A DNA stretch of 64,000 bases. Origin: Silanimonas sp021297925. Its GTDB lineage: Bacteria > Pseudomonadota > Gammaproteobacteria > Xanthomonadales > Xanthomonadaceae. This document shows positions 7,518 to 16,177 of the stretch, one piece after another. Both the position numbers and the translations under genes were made by a program. Position 1 is the first letter of the stretch, and the number at the start of each line of letters is the position of its first letter. The stretch is from contig JAPZTL010000013.1 in assembly GCA_027532825.1 (NCBI GenBank), positions 3,630-67,629 on the forward strand, given 5' to 3'. The notes under the pieces are model-generated. The model ran no database searches. It was not told the origin of the DNA and was given only the letters and a program-made list of their open reading frames with translations.

Positions 7518-10500
7518 TGGGCGTCCTTCCGATCATTTCTTCGAGCAGATCGAGCAGTTCGGATGTGCGTTCATCGACCATCGACCAGTCCTCGCGATCG
7601 GCGGCCTTCTCGAGATCGCCCGCGAGGCGGTGCAGCGCGCCGTCCGGTTCGAGGAACCCGGCGCTACCCTTGATCCCGTGGAACTGTTGTGCAAGCGAGG
7701 TCGCGTCGCGCTCGGCCAGCGCCTTGTTGAGCGCCTCGGTGCGGGCGGGCAGGTCGCGCCGGAACGCCTCGAACATGCGCGAGCGGAGGTCGGGCTTGGG
7801 GCCCGCCGACTTGGCGCGAGTGGTCTGCTGGGGCGTGGCTTCCGCCATGCGGGACGTCGACCGCGAGACCGCCGGCGGCGGCGCGACGACCGTGGGGGCG
7901 GGGTCCGCGACGCCGAACAGGGCATCCAAGCCCGCGGCATCGTCATCGCCCTGCGGGACCAGCAGGGCGCCGGCGGCCAGCAGTCGCTCGATGACGCCGG
8001 CCAGCTTCTCGTGCAGTTCCAGCTCGTTGATGGGCTTGGAAAGGAAGTCGTCCATGCCGCTTTCGAGGTACTGGCGGCGGTCTTCCGAGGTGGCGTTGGC
8101 GGTAAGGGCGATGATCGGGATGTCGGTTTGTCGGACGATGGTATCGGGCGCGATGCCGCCCTGCCGGATCATCCGAGTGGCCGTCGCACCGTCCATCTCG
8201 GGCATGCGGCCATCCATCAGGATCAGGTCGTAATGCTTGCGCGAGAGGGCTTCGACGGCGAGTCGCCCGTTCTCGACGATGTCGACATGGTGCCCGCGGT
8301 CTTCGAGGAGGGTGCGGATGATGATTTGGTTGGTCGGGTAGTCCTCGGCGCAGAGGATGTTGAGCCGATGGGTGTGCGGTCGGCTTTCGCTGCCCTCGTT
8401 CGCCTCGGGGGGCTCGCCGGGCTCGAAGGGCAGCTCGAACCAGAAGCGCGTTCCGAGGCCCTGCTTGCTGTCGGCGCGCAGCTCGCCGCCCATGAGCTCG
8501 ACCAGGTTGCGCGAGATCGCCAGCCCGAGGCCCGTGCCTCCATAGCGTCGCGTGGTCGAGGCATCGGCCTGGGTGAAGGCGTCGAAGAGGCGCTCGAGCG
8601 CATCGGGCGAGATGCCGATGCCGGTGTCCTGCACGCTGAATTCGACCCACACGCCGCCTTCCTCGCGACGACGGTGCTTGACCGAGACGGCAATGCTGCC
8701 CACTTCCGTGAACTTCACCGCATTGCCCACCAGGTTCACCATCACTTGGCGCAGGCGCGTCGGGTCGCCCTTGAGCCAGGGCGGGAGTCCGGGCTCGACG
8801 CGGAACTTGAGCATCACGCTCTTGCCGGCGGCGCGGTCGGCGAGCAGTTCGTAGACATCGTCCACCACGCCGCTGATGGCGAAGTCGACGTTCTCGATGG
8901 TCATCTTGCGGGCTTCGATCTTGGAGAAGTCGAGCACGTCGTTGATGATCTTGAGCAGCGACTTGGCGTTCTCCTGGGCGAGCGTGATCTGCTCGCGCGC
9001 AGATTGCGGCAGGTGGCGGTCGCGCAGGGCGAAGCCCTGCATGCCGATGACGCCGGCCATGGGCGTGCGGATCTCGTGGCTCATCATGGCCAGGAACTCG
9101 CCCTTGGTGCGGTTGGCCTGCTCGGCCTGCTCGCGGGCCGCTTCCGCCAGGCTCTTCGACTGCAAGGCGCCCACCAGCGCTTCTTCCGCACGCTGCTCGA
9201 GCGCGCGGCGCTCGGTCAGGTCCTGCACGACGATGACGTGGGCGTCGGCCTGGCCCTCCACGGTCACGTCGGTGCTTGAAACGGAAAGCCAGAGCGAACG
9301 GCCGTCGGATGTGTCGAAGGCGCATTCGCCGGAGGCGAGCAGGCGGGGGTCGATCGACTCCCCCTTCAGTTCGCCCTCCTTCGCGCCGAGGATGCGGTCC
9401 ATCTCGTGATTCGCCATCACCACCCGGCCGGCGGCACCGATCATCAGGCCCACTGGCGCCGACTGGAAGACCGCGTTCTGCTGGCTGAACAGCTCCGCGA
9501 TCGATCGCGTGCGCTCCTCGACCAGACGCTCGAGCCTGCCGAGATGCTCGCGACGCGAGAGTGCGTGCTGGATGTGGCTCGCCACGAAGCCCAGCACCGA
9601 TTGGTCGCGCTCGGTGTACACCACGCCCGGGACGTAAGCCTGGACCACCATGGCACCCACCACGCCGCCGTCGGCGAACATCGGCACGCCCAGCCAGTTG
9701 TGGCAGTCACTGCCAATGCCCTTGAGCGTGCCGCGCACCTGCGTGGCGATCTCCTCGATGCTGCCGCGCAGCGGCCGGCCCCCCATCAGGAGGTGCCAGG
9801 TGAGCCCGTCCTTGAGGTTGTCCAGCGGCACATCGCCGAAGATGGCATCGTCTTCGGAATCGACGTAGTAGTCGAAGCGAATCGTGCCTTCGGCGCGGTT
9901 CAGCGAGACGATGTAGAAGTTCCTCGCGTACATGAGGCGCTCGATCACCTCGTGCATGCCCTTGTACATCGACTCGTCGTCGGTGGCGTGGTCCGCCACC
10001 GAGGTGATGTCGAAGAGCGCCTTCTGCAGCTTTTCCTTCTCGGCGATCTCGACCAGCTGCTCTTCCAGGCGGAGGGCCTGGCGGTTCCACTGCAGGGCGA
10101 AAGCGGTAGCGAACAGGCCGGTCAAGACCACTGAGCCGACATACGCCGTATGCGCCAGCGAGTTGGCCTCGCTCTCGGTCACCAGCACGATGCCCGTCAC
10201 GGTGACCGCCAGCACACCCCAGGCGTAGCGCGGCTGCATCAGCAGGAAATTCGCCGCCACCAGCGGATAGGCGACGTAGAGGCCATGCTGGCCGAGGTGG
10301 CCCGCCGCCCAGATGGCGAAGAGGGTGTCGATGGTAGCCATCGCCACCGTGGTGGGCAGGGTGCGCCGCTTGATGAGCACGTCGAGGAAGAACATGACGC
10401 CCAGCGCCGAGACTGCGAGTTCGATGACGCCGATCATCACGTCGCCGGTCGCGAGGCGATAGACCGCGAAGGGCAGGACGACCAACGAGGCCACCAGCGG

Positions 10501-10578
10501 TAGCAACATGACGATGCCCAAGCGGGGGTCGGCCATGGCCGACGCCCAGAGCGTCTTGAACCGTGACAGGGAGAGCAT
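7498..10578 (-). CDS. Hybrid sensor histidine kinase (membrane sensor–GAF–PAS–HisKA–HATPase–REC–HPt)
   Basis: About 1,026 residues. Order: a six- to seven-helix membrane sensor (about 15-175), a GAF-like region (about 195-345), a PAS region (about 370-470), HisKA with phospho-His near 500 (MMSHEIRTP), HATPase_c (GDPTRLRQVMVNLVGNA and TRRYGGTGLGLA), REC with Asp near 788 (LILMDGRMPEMDG), and a C-terminal HPt with His near 966 (QFHGIKGSAGF). All phosphorelay residues are present. Of two in-frame ATGs (10584 and 10578), the second is better spaced from GGAGG. It is encoded just before the REC protein at 6828-7517, which probably receives the phosphoryl group from the HPt. The stimulus is unknown. 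Confidence 0.9.
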   Translation of the reverse strand: MLSLSRFKTLWASAMADPRLGIVMLLPLVASLVVLPFAVYRLATGDVMIGVIELAVSALGVMFFLDVLIKRRTLPTTVAMATIDTLFAIWAAGHLGQHGLYVAYPLVAANFLLMQPRYAWGVLAVTVTGIVLVTESEANSLAHTAYVGSVVLTGLFATAFALQWNRQALRLEEQLVEIAEKEKLQKALFDITSVADHATDDESMYKGMHEVIERLMYARNFYIVSLNRAEGTIRFDYYVDSEDDAIFGDVPLDNLKDGLTWHLLMGGRPLRGSIEEIATQVRGTLKGIGSDCHNWLGVPMFADGGVVGAMVVQAYVPGVVYTERDQSVLGFVASHIQHALSRREHLGRLERLVEERTRSIAELFSQQNAVFQSAPVGLMIGAAGRVVMANHEMDRILGAKEGELKGESIDPRLLASGECAFDTSDGRSLWLSVSSTDVTVEGQADAHVIVVQDLTERRALEQRAEEALVGALQSKSLAEAAREQAEQANRTKGEFLAMMSHEIRTPMAGVIGMQGFALRDRHLPQSAREQITLAQENAKSLLKIINDVLDFSKIEARKMTIENVDFAISGVVDDVYELLADRAAGKSVMLKFRVEPGLPPWLKGDPTRLRQVMVNLVGNAVKFTEVGSIAVSVKHRRREEGGVWVEFSVQDTGIGISPDALERLFDAFTQADASTTRRYGGTGLGLAISRNLVELMGGELRADSKQGLGTRFWFELPFEPGEPPEANEGSESRPHTHRLNILCAEDYPTNQIIIRTLLEDRGHHVDIVENGRLAVEALSRKHYDLILMDGRMPEMDGATATRMIRQGGIAPDTIVRQTDIPIIALTANATSEDRRQYLESGMDDFLSKPINELELHEKLAGVIERLLAAGALLVPQGDDDAAGLDALFGVADPAPTVVAPPPAVSRSTSRMAEATPQQTTRAKSAGPKPDLRSRMFEAFRRDLPARTEALNKALAERDATSLAQQFHGIKGSAGFLEPDGALHRLAGDLEKAADREDWSMVDERTSELLDLLEEMIGRTPNEDPAG

Positions 10579-10802
10579 GGCCATCCTCCGTTACCCGACA
10601 TTGCCCCGAGCGCCCGCCCATGGCGTGGGCCTCGGCGGGACCAAGCTCTCCCGACCACCTTCCCCGTGACCGTGACAGTCGTCGAAGAACGGCGTGCCGA
10701 GGGGGCGCCGTGACAAGCTTCGAAAATCGGTCCGAGGCTCCTGGCCGCGTACTGCGGCCGCCGAAGGGCTCCAGGCCGATCAAGCCCCGCCAGGCCGGTG
10801 GC

Positions 10803-11354
10803 TCACCACACCAGGTCATCGGGGACGACGAACTGCGCGTAGTAGGCGTCGTCCTCGGCGTTGCCGGTGCTGGCGGGCGCTTCGGCCTCGCGGTGGTCGA
10901 GCACGATCCAATCCGGGACACGCTGCCGTACCTGGTCGGCGGCGATCCGCGGCAGCAGCACGAAGCCCTCGTCGAACCGCGCGACCACGAGCTGGCCGTT
11001 GGCCAGCTGTTTCTTCTGCGCCTCGACCACCGGCAGGCTGCGGATCGCGCCATCCACCGTGAAGCGGTACTCGATGTCGCCGCCGTGCGGCACGCGTTTG
11101 TCGCCGATGATCTGCCGAGCCTGCGCGCGAAGCGCCTTGGCCTGGGCCTCGGCCTTCTGCGCCGCGGCCAGGGCGCGATCGCGCTCGACCTTTTCCTCGC
11201 GGGCCCGCTCGGCCTCGCGCTGGATCTCTGCCGCCAGCGACGGGGCTTCGCCGCGACGGGCCTTCTCCTGCTCGCGCGCCGCCTCGGCGGCCTTCGACTT
11301 CTTGGCCAGCCCGGCCTTGAGCAGCTGTTCCTGGAGGGCATTGAGCTTGGCCAT
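10803..11354 (-). CDS. DUF2058 (YaiL-type) protein
   Basis: A 183-residue soluble protein of the DUF2058 family, whose function is unknown. The N-terminal half (about 1-85) is a charged, Ala/Glu/Lys/Arg-rich coiled coil beginning LNALQEQLLKAGLAKKSKA. The C-terminal half has the conserved IEYRFTVDGAIRSLPV and GQLVVARFDEGFVLLP. Length is typical. It is divergent from the P-type ATPase gene, with 71 bases between their starts. Confidence 0.9.
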   Translation of the reverse strand: MAKLNALQEQLLKAGLAKKSKAAEAAREQEKARRGEAPSLAAEIQREAERAREEKVERDRALAAAQKAEAQAKALRAQARQIIGDKRVPHGGDIEYRFTVDGAIRSLPVVEAQKKQLANGQLVVARFDEGFVLLPRIAADQVRQRVPDWIVLDHREAEAPASTGNAEDDAYYAQFVVPDDLVW

Positions 11355-11425
11355 GGCGGCAGGGGTCGTGGCGGTGCGCCATGATAAACGGGAGGGCGCG
11401 GGCCTCGACCGCGCGGAGGATTGCG

Positions 11426-13978
11426 ATGGCCGGTGGTGCGGCCCACCACGTCCCGTCCGGCCTGACCGACGTCGAGGCCCGGGAGCGCTTGCGCCGGTTC
11501 GGGCCGAACCGGCTGCCCGAACCGCCCCGCAAGCATGCCCTTGCGCTTCTCATCGAGGTGCTCCGCGAGCCGATGTTCCTGCTGCTGGTGCTCGCGGCGG
11601 TGCTCTACCTGCTGCTTGGCGACCCCGCCGAAGGCGCGTTGCTCGGCCTGTTCGCGGCCCTGTCGGTCGGCCTCGTCGTGGTGCAGGAGTACCGCAGCGA
11701 ACGGGCGCTCGATGCCCTGCGTGCGCTCGCGGCCCCGATGGCCCGGGTGCGCCGCGACGGTGTCGTGCGCACCATCCCCGCCTCCGGCATCGTTCCCGGC
11801 GACTGGGTGCTCGTGGCGGAAGGCGAGCGCGTGCCCGCCGACGCGATGCTGCGCGAGGGCGGCGGGCTCCGCATCGACGAGTCGCTGCTGACGGGCGAGG
11901 CCGTGCCCGTGGCCAAGGGGGTCGCGCCCCCGGGCCTCCAGGACCCCGGCCTGCCTGGCGGTGAAGGCGGCATGGGCCTGTTCGCGGGCACGCTGGTGGT
12001 CTCGGGGCATGGCGTTGCCGAGGTGGTGGCCACGGGGTCGGCGACGCAGGCGGGCCGCATCGGTGCCTCCTTGGCCGGCATCGTGGTCGAGAAGACCCTG
12101 CTCCAGCGTTCGATGGGCCGCTTGATCCGGCTGCTCGGCGTGGCGGCCGCGATCGTCAGTGTGGCCGTCTTCATGCTGCATGGCCTGCTACGCGACGAAT
12201 GGATGGAAGGTGCGCTGTCCGGCATCGCCGTGGCCATGGCGCTGCTGCCCGAGGAGTTTCCGATGGCCTTCGCCGTGTTCATGGCGTTCGGCGCATGGCG
12301 ACTGGCGCAGCTGCGGATCCTCGCGCGCCGTCCGGCGGTCATCGAGACCCTCGGCGCGACCAGCGTCCTGTGCGTCGACAAGACCGGGACCCTCACCGAG
12401 AACCGCATGCGCGTCCGCGTGCTGGTCGCCCCGGGCGCGGAGGCGTGGATCGACGCCGCGACGCGCGACGTGCCCGAGGCCGTGCACCGGCTGCTCGAGC
12501 ACGCCGTGCTCGCCAGCCGCGTCGAGGCCGTCGACCCGATGGACCGCGCGGTGCGCCATGCCGGCGACGCGACGCTCGGGGAGACCGGGCACCTGCACGA
12601 CGATTGGCCGCTGGCCCGGCAGTACGGCCTCACGCCCGAGCTGCTCGCCTTCTCACAGGCATGGGAGCGCGCCGAGGGTGGCATCGTGGTCGCCACGAAA
12701 GGCGCGCCGGAGACGATCGCGGGGCTGTGCGGCTTCGACGCCGCGCGGACCGCGGCGATGCTGGCCGACGTCGCGCGGCTGGCGGCCAAGGGGTTGCGGG
12801 TGCTCGCCGTGGCGCATGCCGGTCCTTTCGATGCCGCCCCCGAGGATCCGCGCCATCGGGTGTTCCGCTGGGACGGACTCGTGGGCTTCGAGGACCCCTT
12901 GCGGGCCTCGGCGCCGCAGGCGATCGCGTTGGCGCGTTCCGCCGGCATCCGCGTGGTGATGATCACCGGGGACTTCCCGGCCACCGCCGGGGCGATCGCG
13001 TCGCAGGCCGGCATCGATACCACGGCCGGCGTACTGGGTGGGGACCGGATCGCCGCGATGGACGACGTCGCGCTCGACGCCGTCGTGGCGGACGTGTCGG
13101 TGTTCGCCCGCATCCGCCCCGAGCAGAAGCTTCGCTTGGTCGAAGCCTTCAAGCGCCGTGGCGACGTCGTGGCGATGACCGGGGACGGCGTCAACGACGC
13201 CCCGGCCCTGAAGGCCGCGCACGTCGGCCTGGCCATGGCCGGCGGCGGCACCGACGTGGCGCGGGAGGCCGCGGCGGTCTCGCTGCTCGAGGACGACATC
13301 GGCCACATCGTCGACGGCGTCCGCATGGGGCGCCGCATCTTCGACAATCTCCGGAAAGTGCTGCTCTACATCGTCGCGATCCACGTGCCGATCGCCGGGC
13401 TGGCGCTGCTGCCCGTGCTGCTGGGTTGGCCGCCCCTGCTGCTGCCCCTCCACGTGGTGCTGGTCGAGATGGTGGTCGACCCGATCTGCGCCATCGCCTT
13501 CGAGAGCGAGCCCGGCGAGCGCGACCTGATGGCGCGCCCGCCGCGCGCGGTCGCCGCCCCGCTGCTCGGCCTGCCGCAGCTGCTGCTGGGGGCGGTGCAG
13601 GGCCTGTTCGTCCTCGGCGGCGTGCTCGGCCTGCACGTCGCCGCGGTGGCCCGCGGCGTCGCCGAGGACGAGGCCCGGACGCTGGCCTTCATCGCACTGA
13701 CCGCCGGCAATTTCGCGCTGGTGCGGATCAACGGCGCGCGCGGGCCGGCGCTGCCTCGGCTGTTCGAGCGCGGCCATCGGGCGTTCTGGATCGTCGTCGC
13801 CGCGGCCACCGCCATCGTCGCGACCTGCGTCCTCTGGCCGGCGGCGGCGACGTTGTTCGGCTTCGCCGCTCCGGGGATGCCCGGCACCCTCGTGGCGCTC
13901 GGGGTTGGTCTCGGCGCCGCGGCCCTGTTCGAGCCCCTGAAGGGCTGGCCGCCGGTGCGGCGGGCGCTCGGCGGCTGA
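11426..13978 (+). CDS. Cation-translocating P-type ATPase (PEEFP subtype)
   Basis: About 850 residues, inner membrane. An N-terminal cation-ATPase domain (GLTDVEARERLRRFGPNRLP) leads into the core. The actuator motif is LLTGEAVPV (near 155), with TGEA in place of TGES. The phosphorylation motif is DKTGTLT (Asp near 317) and the hinge is MTGDGVNDAPALK (near 584). The ion-binding TM4 carries PEEFP (near 275) where Ca2+ pumps have PEGLP, so the transported ion is not predictable. ATG 11426 is preferred over 11381 because GGAGGA lies five bases upstream. It heads a cluster with PRTase, host-attachment and Acg-like genes resembling hypoxia regulons. Confidence 0.9.
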   Translation: MAGGAAHHVPSGLTDVEARERLRRFGPNRLPEPPRKHALALLIEVLREPMFLLLVLAAVLYLLLGDPAEGALLGLFAALSVGLVVVQEYRSERALDALRALAAPMARVRRDGVVRTIPASGIVPGDWVLVAEGERVPADAMLREGGGLRIDESLLTGEAVPVAKGVAPPGLQDPGLPGGEGGMGLFAGTLVVSGHGVAEVVATGSATQAGRIGASLAGIVVEKTLLQRSMGRLIRLLGVAAAIVSVAVFMLHGLLRDEWMEGALSGIAVAMALLPEEFPMAFAVFMAFGAWRLAQLRILARRPAVIETLGATSVLCVDKTGTLTENRMRVRVLVAPGAEAWIDAATRDVPEAVHRLLEHAVLASRVEAVDPMDRAVRHAGDATLGETGHLHDDWPLARQYGLTPELLAFSQAWERAEGGIVVATKGAPETIAGLCGFDAARTAAMLADVARLAAKGLRVLAVAHAGPFDAAPEDPRHRVFRWDGLVGFEDPLRASAPQAIALARSAGIRVVMITGDFPATAGAIASQAGIDTTAGVLGGDRIAAMDDVALDAVVADVSVFARIRPEQKLRLVEAFKRRGDVVAMTGDGVNDAPALKAAHVGLAMAGGGTDVAREAAAVSLLEDDIGHIVDGVRMGRRIFDNLRKVLLYIVAIHVPIAGLALLPVLLGWPPLLLPLHVVLVEMVVDPICAIAFESEPGERDLMARPPRAVAAPLLGLPQLLLGAVQGLFVLGGVLGLHVAAVARGVAEDEARTLAFIALTAGNFALVRINGARGPALPRLFERGHRAFWIVVAAATAIVATCVLWPAAATLFGFAAPGMPGTLVALGVGLGAAALFEPLKGWPPVRRALGG

Positions 13979-13988
13979 GCCTCGCCCC

Positions 13989-14624
13989 TCAGCGGCGCGC
14001 CAGCAGGGCGACCACCTCGTCGTCGCTCACCTGGGGGAAGCGCAGGTAGTGCAGCCCGACGGCCTCGAAGGGCGAGGGCGTGGCGAGGCAGACCACCGCG
14101 TCGGCGTGCGGCGCCACGGCTGCGAGGCTGTCGCGCGCGGCCACGGGCACGGCGCAAACCAGGTGCGCCGGCTTGCCGGCACGGACCGCCTTGAGGGCCG
14201 CGGCCATGGTGGCCCCGGTGGCGAGCCCGTCGTCGACGACGATCACCGTGCGGCCGGCGACGGGCGTGGGCGGGCGGCCGTGCCCGTAGCGTTCCCGGCG
14301 TTGGCGGATCCGCGCGCCTTCGGCCGCGGCGCGCTCCTCGACGTAGGCCCCGTCGGCCCCGCTGCGGGCGGCGTGCCGCTCGAGGTGCACATGGCCCTGT
14401 TCATCCACGGCGCCGATCGCGAACTCCGGATTGCCGGGCGCGCCGATCTTGCGGACCAGCACGACGTCGAGGTCGGCGTGGAGGCGATCCGCGACGACGC
14501 GGCCGACGGGCACGCCACCCCGTGGGATGGCGAGTACCAGCGCTCCCGCGCCGGCGTGGGACGCCAAGGCGGCGGCGAGCGCATGTCCGGCGGACTCGCG
14601 GTCGAGGAAGGGCAGTGCGTTCAT
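13989..14624 (-). CDS. Phosphoribosyltransferase-domain protein
   Basis: A 211-residue type I PRTase-fold protein. The PRPP-binding loop is VIVVDDGLATGATM (about residues 121-134), preceded by LAIPRGGVPVGRVVADRL and VRKIGAPGNPEFAIGAV, which mark the subfamily found in stress and dormancy gene clusters rather than a nucleotide-salvage enzyme. The substrate is unknown. The gene is convergent with the P-type ATPase (10-base gap). Its start is 62 bases from an FNR/Anr-type box shared with the divergent gene at 14759. The ATG at 14624 removes a doubtful 25-residue extension that would overlap that box. Confidence 0.85.
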   Translation of the reverse strand: MNALPFLDRESAGHALAAALASHAGAGALVLAIPRGGVPVGRVVADRLHADLDVVLVRKIGAPGNPEFAIGAVDEQGHVHLERHAARSGADGAYVEERAAAEGARIRQRRERYGHGRPPTPVAGRTVIVVDDGLATGATMAAALKAVRAGKPAHLVCAVPVAARDSLAAVAPHADAVVCLATPSPFEAVGLHYLRFPQVSDDEVVALLARR

Positions 14625-14685
14625 GTCGGACCTCGCGCACGGCAGGGGACGACCGCCGTTGTCCGACGTCGGGGCCGCGTGCGGC

Positions 14686-14699
14686 TTGATCCGGGTCAA
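14686..14699. promoter_or_regulatory. FNR/Anr-type box in a divergent promoter
   Basis: TTGATCCGGGTCAA matches the FNR-family pattern TTGAT-N4-ATCAA with one change (GTCAA), a form common among Anr sites. It lies 62 bases upstream of the phosphoribosyltransferase start and 60 bases upstream of the host-attachment-type gene start, an almost symmetric placement suited to activating both under low oxygen. Confidence 0.75.
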
Positions 14700-14758
14700 G
14701 CGCCGGGGCGCGTCACGGGCGTGGAATGGGGTCCTGTCGCCTTTCCACGGACTGTCCC

Positions 14759-15112
14759 ATGGCTGCTACCTGGGTGGTTGTCGCCGACCGGGCCAAGGCC
14801 CGGTTCTTCGTGTTTGATCCGACCGATGCGGAGGCAGGTTTCCTCGAGATCGTGGACTTTCCCAATCCGGACGGCCGCCTCTCGGCCTGGGAGCTGGGCG
14901 AGGAGCGGTCTCCGAGCACCCATGACCGCATGGGGTACGGCCGGCATGCCATCGAGCCGCACACGACCCCCGAGGACAAGGTGGCCCACCGGTTCGCCGG
15001 CGCGCTCGCCGCGCAGGTGTTGCGCCACGCGGTGGCGGAGGTCGACGAGGACCTGTGCAGTGCGTCCCCCGTGGCCATTCGTCAGGCGATCCCGCCGATC
15101 CCCCGCACGTGA
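14759..15112 (+). CDS. Host-attachment-type (baeRF/HAP-like) protein, apparently internally shortened
   Basis: A 117-residue protein. The N-terminal MAATWVVVADRAKARFFVFD, the middle YGRHAIEPHTTPEDKVAHRF and the C-terminal LRHAVAEVDEDLCSASP match the host-attachment (PF10116/baeRF-like) family, usually about 140-150 residues. Compared with remembered relatives, the central segment carrying a LVAPPxFLGxLR-type motif is missing between RFAGALA and AQVLRHAV. This looks like an in-frame deletion of roughly 30 residues, although the ends are conserved. It is divergent from the PRTase across the FNR-type box and followed closely by the nitroreductase. Function is unclear. Confidence 0.75.
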   Translation: MAATWVVVADRAKARFFVFDPTDAEAGFLEIVDFPNPDGRLSAWELGEERSPSTHDRMGYGRHAIEPHTTPEDKVAHRFAGALAAQVLRHAVAEVDEDLCSASPVAIRQAIPPIPRT

Positions 15113-15144
15113 GGGTGCGCCTCGTGGCCGATCCCGTTCCCACC

Positions 15145-16092
15145 ATGGACACGCTGCGCGATCTGGTCGCGCTGGCCGTGTATGCGCCTTCGAGCCACAA
15201 CACCCAGCCATGGCGATTCCGGCTGGCGCCGGCGTCGATCGACCTGCTGGCGGACCGCACCCGCGCGCTGCCGGTGAACGATCCTTTCGACCGGGAACTC
15301 GTCATCAGCTGCGGGGCGGCCCTGATGGCCCTGCGGGTCGCGGCGGCCGCGAAGGGTCTCGCCGCGGACGTCCGGCTCCTGCCGGACCCCGCGGATCACG
15401 ACGTTCTCGCGCGCGTGGTCGTCGGGCGCGGTGCGGTCGAGCCGGGTCTCGCGGACCTCGCCGCGCACCTCCTGGCGCGACGCACCTATCGCAAGGCATT
15501 CGATCCCCACGCCCTGCCCGAAGAGACGATGGCGGCCCTCGGCGCCGCGGCCGCCCTCGAGGGCGGCGACCTGCGGGTGCTCGACGGCGATGAGCGGAAG
15601 GTGGCCGGTGAGCTCGTTGCCGAAGGCGATCACCACCTGTGGAACGACCCGCGCTGGCGTCGCGAACTGGCGATGTGGATGCATCCGCGCCGCGACGGGG
15701 ATGGTCTGGCCGTCCCTGCGCTCGTGGCGCCGGTCGCGCAGGCCGTCGTGCGCACCTTCGACATGGGCGATGGCCTGGCGGCGAAGGACCAGCAGCTGCT
15801 CCTCGGGTCGCCGTCCTTGACCGTGCTGGCCACCGAGGAAGACGACCCGCGCGCTTGGCTGCATGCCGGCCAGGCGCTGCAGCGGGCCCTCCTCGAAGGT
15901 TGTCGCCGGGGCTTGCAGGCGTCCTACCTGAACCAGCCCATCGAGGTGCCGGCCTTGCGCCAACGCCTGCGCGAAGCACTCGGCACGCCCGGCTATCCGC
16001 AGGTGCTGCTGCGCTGGGGCCATCCGGCCGGGCCCGTGGCCCCGACGCCCCGGCGCCCGGTCGATGCGGTGATCGAATCCGCCGTCGCCTGA
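15145..16092 (+). CDS. Acg-like nitroreductase-family protein
   Basis: About 315 residues in the Acg/nitroreductase family. SSHNTQPWRF near the N-terminus is the family FMN-site signature. RTYRKAFDP, SYLNQPIEVP and the C-terminal LRWGHP also fit. Acg-type proteins are flavin-binding but lack clear nitroreductase activity and may sequester FMN during dormancy. An in-frame GTG at 15109 overlaps the preceding stop (GTGA) and could be the true start, coupling it to the host-attachment-type gene; ATG 15145 is the conservative choice. Probably induced with that gene from the FNR-type box. Confidence 0.85.
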   Translation: MDTLRDLVALAVYAPSSHNTQPWRFRLAPASIDLLADRTRALPVNDPFDRELVISCGAALMALRVAAAAKGLAADVRLLPDPADHDVLARVVVGRGAVEPGLADLAAHLLARRTYRKAFDPHALPEETMAALGAAAALEGGDLRVLDGDERKVAGELVAEGDHHLWNDPRWRRELAMWMHPRRDGDGLAVPALVAPVAQAVVRTFDMGDGLAAKDQQLLLGSPSLTVLATEEDDPRAWLHAGQALQRALLEGCRRGLQASYLNQPIEVPALRQRLREALGTPGYPQVLLRWGHPAGPVAPTPRRPVDAVIESAVA

Positions 16093-16177
16093 GGACGGCC
16101 ATGGGCATCGGTGCCATGCTGGCCCCATGGACGGGAGTGCCCCGGTAGACGGGTCGCGGGTGGACGAGGAGGAGGGC

